A DNA stretch of 35,347 bases from Bacteroidales bacterium (GCA_017535325.1 JAFXUC010000015.1:1-35347); one strand, 5' to 3'; shown: positions 1-6,590, numbered from the stretch's first letter. The notes: a model not told the origin generated them from the letters alone. Numbers and translations are program-made.

Positions 1-261
1 AACATCTGACTGATTCATAATGAGATATTCCTCGCCGTCGAGTTCGATTTTTGTACCGGCGTATTTGCCGTAAAGTACAATATCGCCTGCTTTGAGTTCC
101 ATAGCCTCGTCTTTTGTACCGTTGCCTACTGCAACGATTTCGCCGCGCTGCGGTTTCTCCTTAGCAGAATCCGGAATATAAATTCCTGATTTAGTCTTTG
201 TTTCCGCTTCTTACACTTTCACTACTACTCTTGTGCCAAGAGGTTTAATGTTTAATGCCAT
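1..261 (-). pseudogene. groES: Co-chaperonin GroES, 5' part, with in-frame stop codon
   Basis: The minus strand from the ATG at 261 encodes GroES, the 10-kDa lid of the GroEL folding chamber in the cytoplasm. It begins MALNIKPLGTRVVVKV and continues after the interruption with [55 protein letters not shown] and [15 protein letters not shown], which follow the family without gaps up to the window edge, so only a few residues are missing at the end. Codon 17 (213-211) is TAA, where the family has an ordinary residue; one base change from GAA, CAA or AAA would produce it. No ATG in the next 50 codons could restart the product with its mobile loop. TAA is a normal stop in neighbouring genes, so recoding is unlikely. 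It is either a true nonsense mutation or a base error. groEL would be expected downstream, outside the window. Confidence 0.9.
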
Positions 262-317
262 TTTGTTTTAATATTTTAAAATGTTATACTTTAATTTTCA
301 AATTCGTTTATGTCTTA

Positions 318-335
318 TCCACATTTTGTGCCAAA
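318..335 (-). promoter_or_regulatory. Possible sigma-54-like promoter for groES
   Basis: Reading toward groES, TTTTGGCACAAAATGTGGAT has an exact -24 element (TGGCAC) and, ten bases after its GG, a GG where a canonical -12 element has GC. No TAnnTTTG housekeeping box is visible between this point and the groES ATG. The partial -12 match keeps this tentative. Confidence 0.3.
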
Positions 336-353
336 AGAAAAAAGCGGAAATTT

Positions 354-405
354 TGTCATATTTTTAATGACATTTTGGCTGTATTGACATTTTGTCAGAC
401 TGACA
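354..405. promoter_or_regulatory. Cluster of TGTCA/TGACA palindromes upstream of groES
   Basis: Five half-sites occur in 52 bases: TGTCA at 354, TGACA at 368, TGACA at 385, TGTCA at 393 and TGACA at 401. They form the perfect palindrome TGACATTTTGTCA (385-397), which overlaps a second one, TGTCAGACTGACA (393-405). The last three half-sites are 8 bases apart. The cluster lies in the divergent intergenic region about 45-95 bases upstream of the possible groES start point, which fits an activator or stress-regulator binding array. It does not resemble the CIRCE/HrcA operator. Confidence 0.5.
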
Positions 406-453
406 TGGCAGAGGGGAAAGAGATAGTGCCACCTGCAAAAATTCGGAAGAAAT

Positions 454-484
454 TTTGAAATTTATAATAAAAGTATTATTTTTG
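454..484 (+). promoter_or_regulatory. Bacteroidetes-type promoter for the GHKL/DUF4325 pair
   Basis: TTTG at 454-457 and TATTTTTG (TAnnTTTG) at 477-484 are separated by exactly 19 bases, matching the primary sigma factor consensus of Bacteroidetes. Transcription would begin near 490, about 20 bases before the ATG at 511. Confidence 0.65.
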
Positions 485-510
485 CGCTTATAAAAATCAT
501 AAAAAACTAA

Positions 511-1155
511 ATGAATATTGGCAGACTTATACAAAAATATTTTTCAAATGATGTTCAGCAGCCTGTTATAGAGATGTTTGACGACGATAATATTGTAACC
601 GTCTGTCATTCGATAATCGAAACATTGAAAAATATTTCGGAAATTGAAATATGCGTTTTGGAAGCGTTTAATTATTGTTTTTATGAAATTTTGGACAATG
701 TTTTGGTTCATTCGGGTAAAACTTGCGGCGTAACCATAACGCGTTATAATAAAAGCAAATCGTTGATTCAAGTATTAGTTGCCGATGACGGTGTTGGCGT
801 ACACAAATCGTTGACAGACAATAAAATATATGGACATATCAGCGAAGAACAAGCCTTGAAAATCTGTCTTGAAGATAAAGTAACTGACGGAAAAGGGATG
901 GGATTCGGATTGTACTCTACAATGAACTTGATTCAAAGAGGCGGATTGTGTCTTGAAATTCATTCTGGACATCATGTTTTAAAATATTTCAACGGTGTAA
1001 TTGATGTAAAAGAATGTGATTTTTGGCAGGGAACGATTATTTATTTGGAATTAAAATCCGATGAGGAATACGATTCTGACAAAGTTATCGGAGTTGACTG
1101 TCAAAGCAACTTTGAAGATAATTTTTTAGACGAAAACTTTGAAAATTTGTGGTAA
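511..1155 (+). CDS. GHKL-fold ATP-binding protein (histidine-kinase-like ATPase)
   Basis: This 214-residue soluble protein has the ATP-binding signature of the GHKL family: an N box around residues 51-68 (EAFNYCFYEILDNVLVHS, with N63 as the likely magnesium ligand), a G1 box ADDGVGV at 91-97 and a G2 box DGKGMGFGLY at 126-135. There is no phosphoacceptor histidine domain, sensor domain or membrane segment, so it is not a conventional sensor kinase. Stand-alone ATPases of this type include anti-sigma kinases of the RsbW/SpoIIAB kind. The next gene encodes a STAS-like protein whose ATG is one base beyond this stop codon, reproducing the kinase plus STAS-partner logic of partner-switching systems. 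The acidic C-terminal tail (about 185-214) has no recognised domain. The ATPase fold is secure; a role in signalling is inferred from the pairing. Confidence 0.8.
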   Translation: MNIGRLIQKYFSNDVQQPVIEMFDDDNIVTVCHSIIETLKNISEIEICVLEAFNYCFYEILDNVLVHSGKTCGVTITRYNKSKSLIQVLVADDGVGVHKSLTDNKIYGHISEEQALKICLEDKVTDGKGMGFGLYSTMNLIQRGGLCLEIHSGHHVLKYFNGVIDVKECDFWQGTIIYLELKSDEEYDSDKVIGVDCQSNFEDNFLDENFENLW

Positions 1156-1156
1156 A

Positions 1157-1462
1157 ATGAAAAACTTTAAATTTAGCATATACGGACATGAACTTGCCAC
1201 GCGGCTTTTGGGTAAAAAAGTCCGTGAAATACTTTTGCCGTTAATCAAAGGCACAAATTCCGAAAAAATTGTTTTGGATTTTGAAGGCGTAAATATTGTA
1301 ACAAATTCGTTTGCAGACGAATGTCTCGCAAAAATAATTTATGACATACCTTTTGAAACATTAAAAAGCAGAACAACTTTTCGAAACCTTAACGACACTT
1401 CGCGGAGATATATTGCTTTTGCGTTTCAGAGAAGACTTAATGAAATAAAAAGCCCCGCTTGA
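1157..1462 (+). CDS. STAS-like DUF4325 family protein
   Basis: The 101-residue product matches the STAS-like DUF4325 family, seen in the core KIVLDFEGVNIVTNSFADECL, where the family has the strand-loop-helix that carries the regulatory serine in anti-sigma factor antagonists (here N/S around TNSFADE). No signal peptide or membrane segment is present. An in-frame ATG at 1139 lies inside the upstream gene; the ATG at 1157, one base after the upstream TAA, is preferred because it begins at the conserved MKNFKFSIYG and avoids an overlap. Coupling to the GHKL ATPase gene strongly suggests that the two proteins interact. The stop codon is embedded in the following terminator stem. The target of the pair is unknown. 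Confidence 0.75.
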   Translation: MKNFKFSIYGHELATRLLGKKVREILLPLIKGTNSEKIVLDFEGVNIVTNSFADECLAKIIYDIPFETLKSRTTFRNLNDTSRRYIAFAFQRRLNEIKSPA

Positions 1463-1481
1463 AACAAACGGGGCTTTTTTA
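1449..1481 (+). terminator. Intrinsic terminator after DUF4325 gene
   Basis: AAAGCCCCG (1449-1457) pairs with CGGGGCTTT (1469-1477) around an 11-base loop, followed by T's to 1480. The TGA stop (1460-1462) lies in the loop. The stem also works in reverse for the DUF4421 gene ending at 1522. Confidence 0.85.
1455..1481. repeat. 27-bp exact direct repeat, copy 1
   Basis: The sequence running from CCGCTTGAAAC through AAACGGGGC to TTTTTTA is identical to 3380-3406. Here it is the right part of a perfect terminator stem; in the second copy the left arm of the stem is degraded. The two copies bracket the DUF4421 and HigBA genes. Confidence 0.85.
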
Positions 1482-1521
1482 GAAAGTTTATAGGGAAAAA
1501 AAGTCATTCAGGGTATTTCCC

Positions 1522-2505
1522 CTAAAATCTTGCACCGAAACTGATTTTTGAAAATTGTCTTGAAAATGTGGTTCCAATATTGTTTTCATAGCCGACGATA
1601 GTCATATATCTGGACGAATCTATGCTGAAAAAATATCTTTTTCCGAAATTATATATCAGGGCAAAACAACCTGAAATCGTAACCTCCGGCTGAGAATATT
1701 TCATTTTGTGATAAATGCCGTCATTTTCAAAACCCTTTTCCTCATAAAACAAAAACATCGGTATCGCCGAAATATGAAGCAAAAGTTTTTTCTTTTTTGT
1801 AACAAAATTATAACCGTATCCTGCCCCTAAACCTGCACATTGAAGATCTATTTTTTGTACGCCTAAAGAATCGCATTTTTTTGCCCAAGCAGAAGTATAT
1901 GTTGCCCCGAAAAGCATACTACCGCATTTTTTCATTTGAATAAGGCTTTTGTCGAAGGCAGCGGGATAGGCAAATTTTTTGTTGTTCCAAACGTAATACG
2001 ATGACAGTTGAAAAATTTTGACATCGAGTCCGCTGTTTTTTATTTTAATTTTCAGAGTGTCGCCGATGGAGATTTCGCCCGACAAATCGTATGCTGTGCA
2101 GAAATCAATTCCGAGGCCGAAACTTCGTCCGTTGTACTTTATACAAAAATCTTTGTTTTCTTTTTCCGTATTGCGTATTTTAAATTTATAGCCGATATTA
2201 AAACCGTAAAAACTGAAATTGACACCAATCTTAGTATTAAGTTGGTTTTCAAAATCAACTTCATTATCTTTGTTTGCTATTGTTATGCCGACAGAGGATA
2301 TTTCGGGTTGAAACGATGCAATAAATTTTTTCTCAGGTCTTTGTACATAATTTGTGTCGTATTTTGAAATATTATAATGCGAAAATAATATATCTGATGT
2401 TTTTTCTGTGAATTTGCTTTGGGCAAAAGTGTTCCCGTTAAAAAGCAAAAACATAATAACGAAAAACACTCCGCCCTTGATGATATAAAATTTTATTTGC
2501 TGCAT
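1522..2505 (-). CDS. DUF4421 family outer-membrane protein
   Basis: The 327-residue protein begins with a hydrophobic export signal (about residues 10-29, ending near NTFAQS). The mature part is rich in alternating aromatic and polar strands and ends in an aromatic residue (SKISFGARF), typical of beta-barrel outer-membrane proteins. The DTNYVQRPEKKFIASFQ segment near residue 50 is characteristic of DUF4421, a family found in Bacteroidetes with no established function. It has its own promoter at 2520-2550, and its ATG (2505-2503) directly precedes the signal sequence. It stands between a toxin-antitoxin pair and a terminator and shows no coupling to either, so the context gives no functional clue. 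Confidence 0.65.
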   Translation of the reverse strand: MQQIKFYIIKGGVFFVIMFLLFNGNTFAQSKFTEKTSDILFSHYNISKYDTNYVQRPEKKFIASFQPEISSVGITIANKDNEVDFENQLNTKIGVNFSFYGFNIGYKFKIRNTEKENKDFCIKYNGRSFGLGIDFCTAYDLSGEISIGDTLKIKIKNSGLDVKIFQLSSYYVWNNKKFAYPAAFDKSLIQMKKCGSMLFGATYTSAWAKKCDSLGVQKIDLQCAGLGAGYGYNFVTKKKKLLLHISAIPMFLFYEEKGFENDGIYHKMKYSQPEVTISGCFALIYNFGKRYFFSIDSSRYMTIVGYENNIGTTFSRQFSKISFGARF

Positions 2506-2519
2506 AACATTTTTTGAAA

Positions 2520-2550
2520 CAAAAGTATAATAATTTCATGTAGCAAACAA
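2520..2550 (-). promoter_or_regulatory. Bacteroidetes-type promoter for DUF4421 gene
   Basis: On the minus strand TACTTTTG (2527-2520) matches TAnnTTTG, with TTG (2550-2548) about 20 bases upstream. The start point would be about 10 bases before the ATG at 2505. Confidence 0.5.
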
Positions 2551-2574
2551 TTAATTTTTTGTTAAAAGTTTTAG

Positions 2575-2606
2575 ACAGCCCAGTTAATGATTTACTTACA
2601 GGCTGT
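2575..2606 (-). terminator. Weak terminator-like stem after higA
   Basis: Minus-strand ACAGCC (2606-2601) pairs with GGCTGT (2580-2575) across a 20-base loop, followed by CTAAAACTTTT. The stem is short and the T-tract poor. Confidence 0.3.
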
Positions 2607-2619
2607 ACGAAAATTTACA

Positions 2620-2988
2620 TTATCCGAGTCCTAAAACTGTTTCCGGTGCGATGTTAAGTCTTTGGCTTATAACTTTTCCGAAAGCAAGTGTAGGTTCTGC
2701 TTTTCCAGTGATATATTCTTCCGTTTTGGACGGCGAGAGTCCGAGAAACGAGGCAAGTTTTTCGGTCGTTATGCCGGTTTCGTACATACGGAGTTTTATC
2801 AAGTCAAAAAGCGACGGTTCACCCAAAGAATAATGCGCCTCCTCATAATCGGCTACAAGATTGCCTAACATTTCAAACTCAATATAATTAGGGTCGTTTT
2901 TCGGTGTTGAGTCGTTAATAAGCGGCAGCAAAGTTTCAATCCTCTGCATTAATACATTGTATTGTTCTTCGTTTTCTATCTTGGTCAT
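2620..2988 (-). CDS. higA: HigA-type antitoxin, HTH domain
   Basis: This 122-residue protein is the antitoxin of a HigBA pair: it should bind and neutralise the upstream-encoded nuclease and repress their shared promoter. The N-terminal half carries the acidic region typical of longer HigA proteins (KIENEEQYNVLMQRIETLLP). The C-terminal half is a Xre/Cro-type helix-turn-helix, with GITTEKLASFLGLSPSKTEEYITGK as the DNA-binding helices. The open frame could begin at a TTG at 2997, but the ATG at 2988 is preferred. The gene lies 12 bases downstream of higB, in the toxin-first order usual for HigBA. Confidence 0.85.
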   Translation of the reverse strand: MTKIENEEQYNVLMQRIETLLPLINDSTPKNDPNYIEFEMLGNLVADYEEAHYSLGEPSLFDLIKLRMYETGITTEKLASFLGLSPSKTEEYITGKAEPTLAFGKVISQRLNIAPETVLGLG

Positions 2989-3000
2989 TTCTTTCAAAAA

Positions 3001-3297
3001 TTAAATTGTTGAACAATCCGGAATTCTGTCATATTCGGCATGAGTTCCGACAAACCGTATCAAAACAAACTGTGGCGTAAATTGAATTACGACAATCAGC
3101 CTGAAATCATTGCCTTTGATGTTGAAAACATAATGTTGGTTTCCGACATTATCGGCTGTTGAAAAATCTTTTTTTACGTCTGCAAAATTTTTCCACTGTG
3201 CTTTTTCAACTTTTTTAGCCCACCGTTGAAACGCCGTTTTTGATTCTGGGTGTTGCTCGACGTAGTTTTTTATCGTTTTCAATGAAATTATTCTCAT
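3001..3297 (-). CDS. higB: HigB-type mRNA interferase toxin
   Basis: The 98-residue product belongs to the HigB branch of the RelE/ParE superfamily, which cleaves mRNA on translating ribosomes. Family hallmarks are MRIISLKTIKNYVEQHPES at the start, the W-x-N-F-A-D-V-K-K-D-F segment (KNFADVKKDFSTADNVG), the core HYVFNIKGNDFRLIVVIQF and the C-terminal FVLIRFVGTHAEYDRI. All catalytic-region residues expected for the family appear intact. An in-frame TTG at 3324 overlaps the predicted -7 box, so the ATG at 3297 is the real start. Together with higA it forms a complete and presumably functional type II toxin-antitoxin operon. Confidence 0.88.
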   Translation of the reverse strand: MRIISLKTIKNYVEQHPESKTAFQRWAKKVEKAQWKNFADVKKDFSTADNVGNQHYVFNIKGNDFRLIVVIQFTPQFVLIRFVGTHAEYDRIPDCSTI

Positions 3298-3321
3298 TTC
3301 ATATTGCCTTAAATTTTCTTG

Positions 3322-3352
3322 CAAGTTTAAAACATTTTCCGCTTATTGCAAA
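3322..3352 (-). promoter_or_regulatory. Promoter of higBA
   Basis: On the minus strand TTTG (3352-3349) and TAAACTTG (3329-3322, one mismatch to TAnnTTTG) are 19 bases apart. The start point would fall just downstream of the box, between it and the ATG at 3297, where HigA autoregulation would act. Confidence 0.5.
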
Positions 3353-3379
3353 ATTTTTCTGCAAAAAAAATAAAAAAAA

Positions 3380-3406
3380 CCGCTTGAAACAAACGGGGCT
3401 TTTTTA
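3380..3406. repeat. 27-bp exact direct repeat, copy 2
   Basis: Identical to 1455-1481. In this copy only CCG/CGG of the stem remains, since the left arm reads AAAAAAACCG, so its terminator function in the forward direction is doubtful. It lies 10 bases beyond the stop of the SHOCT/YARHG gene and upstream of higB. Confidence 0.85.
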
Positions 3407-3415
3407 TTAAGTTGT

Positions 3416-4009
3416 TTAGTGGTGATAATTCGGAAGTCCTTCCAACTTCTTGATAAATTGAACGTTGTTAGTTTGTAAGTCGGAAAACATATCGCCAACA
3501 TCGCTGTACAATGCCTGATACCAAGAGTATTTTGAAAAATAATTAGTCAGTTCTTTTGAACCGAAACGGAAATTATTCCTCGCAAAAAAATAATTCCTTA
3601 AAATTCTCAAATCCTCTTTGTTCCAGTCTTTGAAATCGTCTTCGGTGTAATCACGCGATGACCCTATAACCCACAAACGCTCAAATTTGTCCTCAAAAAT
3701 ATCATCGACAACTTCTTCTGTTATAGAAGTTTTATCAATGTTGTAATCTTTTTCAAAAATAGGAACAAATTGAGATACAATGACGATGCAAATAAATCCG
3801 AAAATCATACCAAGCAATATCAATAAAGGTATTCTAAATTTGCTGCCATTTATTTTAGCAAACAAATGCTTGATTTTGTTATCGGACTTATTTTTGCTTC
3901 CCGAATTTAAAATTTTTGCCTTTTCTGCGGTTAATTCTTCCTTGGTTAAAATACCGCTTTCATACAGTTTTTGCAACTGCGTAAGTTGGTTTATTTGTTC
4001 TTGTGTCAT
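3416..4009 (-). CDS. SHOCT - membrane segment - YARHG domain protein
   Basis: The 197-residue protein has three recognisable parts. Residues about 6-35 (LTQLQKLYESGILTKEELTAEKAKIL) are a SHOCT domain, a short oligomerisation element. Residues about 57-85 form one transmembrane helix (FRIPLLILLGMIFGFICIVIV). The remainder is extracytoplasmic and ends with a YARHG domain (LRILRNYFFARNNFRFGS and LTNYFSKYSWYQ), a small extracellular module thought to bind cell-wall or carbohydrate material. It is the last gene of a four-gene operon and starts one base after the stop of the preceding lipoprotein gene, so the proteins probably work together at the envelope. The precise function is unknown. Confidence 0.75.
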   Translation of the reverse strand: MTQEQINQLTQLQKLYESGILTKEELTAEKAKILNSGSKNKSDNKIKHLFAKINGSKFRIPLLILLGMIFGFICIVIVSQFVPIFEKDYNIDKTSITEEVVDDIFEDKFERLWVIGSSRDYTEDDFKDWNKEDLRILRNYFFARNNFRFGSKELTNYFSKYSWYQALYSDVGDMFSDLQTNNVQFIKKLEGLPNYHH

Positions 4010-4010
4010 A

Positions 4011-4643
4011 TCATTGCGCTTTATTGAAATCTAAAACACTATCTGGACTGAACTGATAATTTTTCCAACCGTCAGTTGTCGGGAAACAAATTTCAAAATC
4101 ACATGAATTTTGAAGATCCTTTTTGAAATCATGTACGTAACTATACATATTTTTGAGTTTTACACAGTCAATACCGTTTGCCACGACTACATACTCTATT
4201 GCTCGGGATTTATTAAATTTGACTTGTATTATGTTCTTTTTCCTGAAAAAACCGTCGTTCAATTTTATTTTATCGCAATAAAAATATATATCGTTATAAT
4301 GCATTCGGTCAAGAACTTTAATTGTCAGACTGTCATCTACGCTTTTTAATGTTGCGATTCTTTCATTAGTACCCCTGAACTCATAAATCCATTTTTGAGA
4401 ATTGGCATTGTTGTTCAGAGAGTCTTCGATTACTTGTCTTCTTTCTTCAGACTTTCTGACAGAATCCTTTTTTATCAATTCTATTTGGTGCAATGAGTCA
4501 ACTCTGTTTTTTATTCGAGTTATTGAATCTCGGACTTCATTTTTTGCCTTTTCCAACATTGCTTGTTGTTCCTGAGCCGATGGACCGCAAGAGACAACAA
4601 GAAGGATTGCTGCCAAAATTAATCTAATTTTTTTATTCATCAT
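4011..4643 (-). CDS. Lipoprotein with coiled-coil region, unknown family
   Basis: The 210-residue protein starts with a lipoprotein signal (IRLILAAILLVVSC, lipidated Cys at about residue 19). It is followed by a charged heptad-rich stretch (about 22-80, with EQQAMLEKAKNEVRDSITR and RVDSLHQIELIKKDSVRKSE) that should form a coiled coil. The C-terminal domain (about 84-210) is a mixed beta-rich region with no recognised family. The start ATG overlaps the stop of the upstream exported protein by four bases, and its stop is one base from the next ATG, so it is translationally coupled on both sides. It is expected on the periplasmic face of a membrane. Its YARHG neighbour suggests a structural or wall-linked role, but this is only inference. 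Confidence 0.65.
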   Translation of the reverse strand: MMNKKIRLILAAILLVVSCGPSAQEQQAMLEKAKNEVRDSITRIKNRVDSLHQIELIKKDSVRKSEERRQVIEDSLNNNANSQKWIYEFRGTNERIATLKSVDDSLTIKVLDRMHYNDIYFYCDKIKLNDGFFRKKNIIQVKFNKSRAIEYVVVANGIDCVKLKNMYSYVHDFKKDLQNSCDFEICFPTTDGWKNYQFSPDSVLDFNKAQ

Positions 4644-5308
4644 TCATCAAATTCTTTAACATTATCCCAAATTATATCAATGGCATTTTGCCTAATATCA
4701 TTTTCTATCTTCGCTGATTTCGAAAAACATGCTTCTTTAAGTGGTATTATACCTTTTCTGACGAGAAGCCACATTTGATACATTTCATCACTGCCAAGAC
4801 CTAACCCTCCACAATAGTTTTCGTTCATATGCTCTTGTGCAAATATCAGTCCGTAAATTATGGACGTAGCCTTAGACTGTTTAACATCTGATTTATTAAT
4901 TTCTTCCAATGTTTTTGCTCTTTCTAAGCCATGCGATATTCCATCTAAATCATCCAATTCACACGACATGACTGTAAGGTATGCAATAGCCATTTCGGAA
5001 GAAAGATTTAAATCTCCATTAATACGATTATTCATTAAATTGAAACATTCGCGGTCAACGAAATCAATTTTTTTACCGTTCATACACACAGCGTTTACAA
5101 CAGCATATTTAATATCAGCAGGATTCGTATCTTGAAGTAAATATGTCATTATGTCCATACTGATTTTACCACTCACTAAACTTGCTTTTTTTACTATTGG
5201 TACATCTAAATACGCTTTGTAAAAAGGTGTTTGTTTCAATATTTGCGGTTGTGCAAATACCAAAACAGCACTTATCAAAAATGCAAAAGTTAATATCAAT
5301 CTTTTCAT
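4640..5308 (-). CDS. Exported protein of unknown function
   Basis: The 222-residue protein has a clear Sec signal peptide (MKRLILTFAFLISAVLVFAQ, cleavage near FA-QP). The mature part is mainly helical and contains four cysteines, two in MSCELDDLDGI and ENYCGG. The middle (SSEMAIAYLTVMSCELDDLDGISHGLERAKTLEEINKSD) looks like helical repeats. I recognise no family. It is the second gene of the four-gene envelope operon, 20 bases after the first lipoprotein gene and overlapping the next by four bases. Confidence 0.6.
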   Translation of the reverse strand: MKRLILTFAFLISAVLVFAQPQILKQTPFYKAYLDVPIVKKASLVSGKISMDIMTYLLQDTNPADIKYAVVNAVCMNGKKIDFVDRECFNLMNNRINGDLNLSSEMAIAYLTVMSCELDDLDGISHGLERAKTLEEINKSDVKQSKATSIIYGLIFAQEHMNENYCGGLGLGSDEMYQMWLLVRKGIIPLKEACFSKSAKIENDIRQNAIDIIWDNVKEFDE

Positions 5309-5328
5309 AATCTTTTTAAATTTTATAG

Positions 5329-6333
5329 TTATTTATTCACTGTCATTGCAACAATATCAAGATTTATACTGATGCCTCTTGCAAAAAACGGATTTTCAAA
5401 AACCAAATAATAAGTACCGTTAATGTACTGTTTTTCTTCCATTTTACCGTCGGTCAAATGGGTGATTTTTGTGGCAAGACGATTTCCGTATTCATCTTCC
5501 AACCAAACATTGCAATCCACAGAGCCTTTCGGCTGCATTATTTGGTCTATCGCATCGCTTGCCAAACCTTTTGTCGGGTCAAAGAATTTTAACAGAGCCT
5601 TAAAAAGTCCCAAAGCGGCATTATTCTCTTTCTTTTCGACACAATTGAAAGAAAAATACCACGAAACTGTGTTTTCGGGTAGTTGGATTTGAACTTTGCT
5701 GAAATTTTCATTCATTAAATTGCCGCGAGCCTTCACGTTCATTTTATAATCTTCTGAAAGTGAATGAAGTTCGTATGTTTTTACCAAATTATAATAATAC
5801 AATGCGCCAGAGGTGAAACCTTTGGTGTCAATCATAATTGCCGACTCTTTACCCCTTTTGATATTCAATGCGCCGTGTGCAATTACGTTATCATTGTCGT
5901 AAACAGCAAAGTAAAAAGCAGGATTGTCTTCTTTGAAAAAATCTTCCGAAAGTTCAAAAACGGCTGTGCCTCTTATATCCGTAATAACTTTTTTTAATGC
6001 TTTGGATTTGTCTGTAACATCCTCGTCATCAAACATATAAACGGTTTTCCCCGAGAAGACTTTTTTGACTTCGTATTTGTCGTAAACAATTTCCCCGTTT
6101 TCGTCATATACGAAATATCCGTCTTCATCTGTAACAGGATATTCCGTATCTTCATACTTGATAACTGTAACGTCAATTTTTGCGGTATTTCCGTTTTCGT
6201 CCACAAGCGGATTACTTGTCTGAGTTTTTAGGGAATCGGCATTTTCGGGATTTTCTTCTTCTTCGCATGACGTTGTTGCGAACGGCAGCAATATTACCGC
6301 TGCTAACATAATGGAAATAAATTTTGCTTTCAT
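5329..6333 (-). CDS. Large lipoprotein, unknown family
   Basis: Translation from the ATG at 6333 gives 334 residues with a lipoprotein signal, FISIMLAAVILLPFATTSC, and an acidic linker (EEEENPENADS) of the kind that directs Bacteroidetes lipoproteins to the surface. The open frame extends upstream to 6411, but the extra residues are not signal-like and the ATG at 6333 is the natural start. The next region is beta-rich with a tyrosine/aspartate-rich repeat (DEDGYFVYDENGEIVYDKYEV), followed by segments resembling Ig-like or carboxypeptidase-regulatory folds (KTVYMFDDEDVTDKSKALKK, GTAVFELSEDFFKEDNPAFY). No family is assigned. It is the first gene of the four-gene operon, and the structured 6424-6629 region lies upstream of it. 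Confidence 0.6.
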   Translation of the reverse strand: MKAKFISIMLAAVILLPFATTSCEEEENPENADSLKTQTSNPLVDENGNTAKIDVTVIKYEDTEYPVTDEDGYFVYDENGEIVYDKYEVKKVFSGKTVYMFDDEDVTDKSKALKKVITDIRGTAVFELSEDFFKEDNPAFYFAVYDNDNVIAHGALNIKRGKESAIMIDTKGFTSGALYYYNLVKTYELHSLSEDYKMNVKARGNLMNENFSKVQIQLPENTVSWYFSFNCVEKKENNAALGLFKALLKFFDPTKGLASDAIDQIMQPKGSVDCNVWLEDEYGNRLATKITHLTDGKMEEKQYINGTYYLVFENPFFARGISINLDIVAMTVNK

Positions 6334-6423
6334 AGGTTTATTACTTGTTATTTTCCCCTTGCGGCTCAGAAAGGAAGTTAATTTTTGAAAAAAAGAAAGC
6401 GCAAACCGCATATAACTATATCC

Positions 6424-6553
6424 GTCAAAGAAGGTCCTGAGAATTACCTAAACACAAGGATATAATAAACACAGCAGTTCACGCCTATATAGATAGGCGA
6501 AACCGCTATGCTTACTCTTGTGTTTGTAAAGAATTTCTCAGGTTCTCTTTGAC
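6424..6553. ncRNA. 130-nt long-hairpin RNA candidate, 6S-RNA-like
   Basis: A near-continuous stem closes this segment: GTCAAAGA (6424) with TCTTTGAC (6546-6553), CCTGAGAA (6436) with TTCTCAGG (6535), AAACACAAG (6450-6458) with CTTGTGTTT (6517-6525). A large asymmetric bubble then follows, 14 bases on the left (6459-6472) and about 9 on the right, before an apical stem CGCCTAT/ATAGGCG (6482-6488/6493-6499) with a 4-base loop. A rod with one central bubble is the architecture of 6S RNA, the RNA polymerase regulator, for which a Bacteroidetes form exists. A TAnnTTTG box at 6629-6622 favours leftward transcription. Alternatives are a structured leader of the lipoprotein operon or a small inverted-repeat element. 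The fold is read directly; the identity is inference. Confidence 0.4.
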
Positions 6554-6590
6554 AAGAAAAGCATAACGCTTTCGTTCTAAAAAATACCAT

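Noticed and set aside
1..261. Alternative genetic code with TAA read as an amino acid, suggested by the groES interruption
   Set aside because: Several intact genes here end normally in TAA (the AraC-type regulator, susC, parC), and no other conserved gene has an internal TAA.
255..458. Small open frame of 67 codons on the plus strand in the groES upstream region
   Set aside because: It overlaps the groES start, the palindrome array and the A+T-rich control region, and has no protein-like composition or family similarity.
262..510. CIRCE/HrcA operator upstream of groES
   Set aside because: The TTAGCACTC-N9-GAGTGCTAA sequence is not present; the palindromes seen have a different core.
6334..6411. 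Longer start for the large lipoprotein
   Set aside because: The extra 26 residues would bury the lipoprotein signal peptide; the ATG at 6333 puts it at the N-terminus.
6424..6553. Classical transposable element with terminal inverted repeats
   Set aside because: No transposase, no clear target-site duplication and the arms are imperfect with a structured centre; a non-autonomous element is still possible but second choice.
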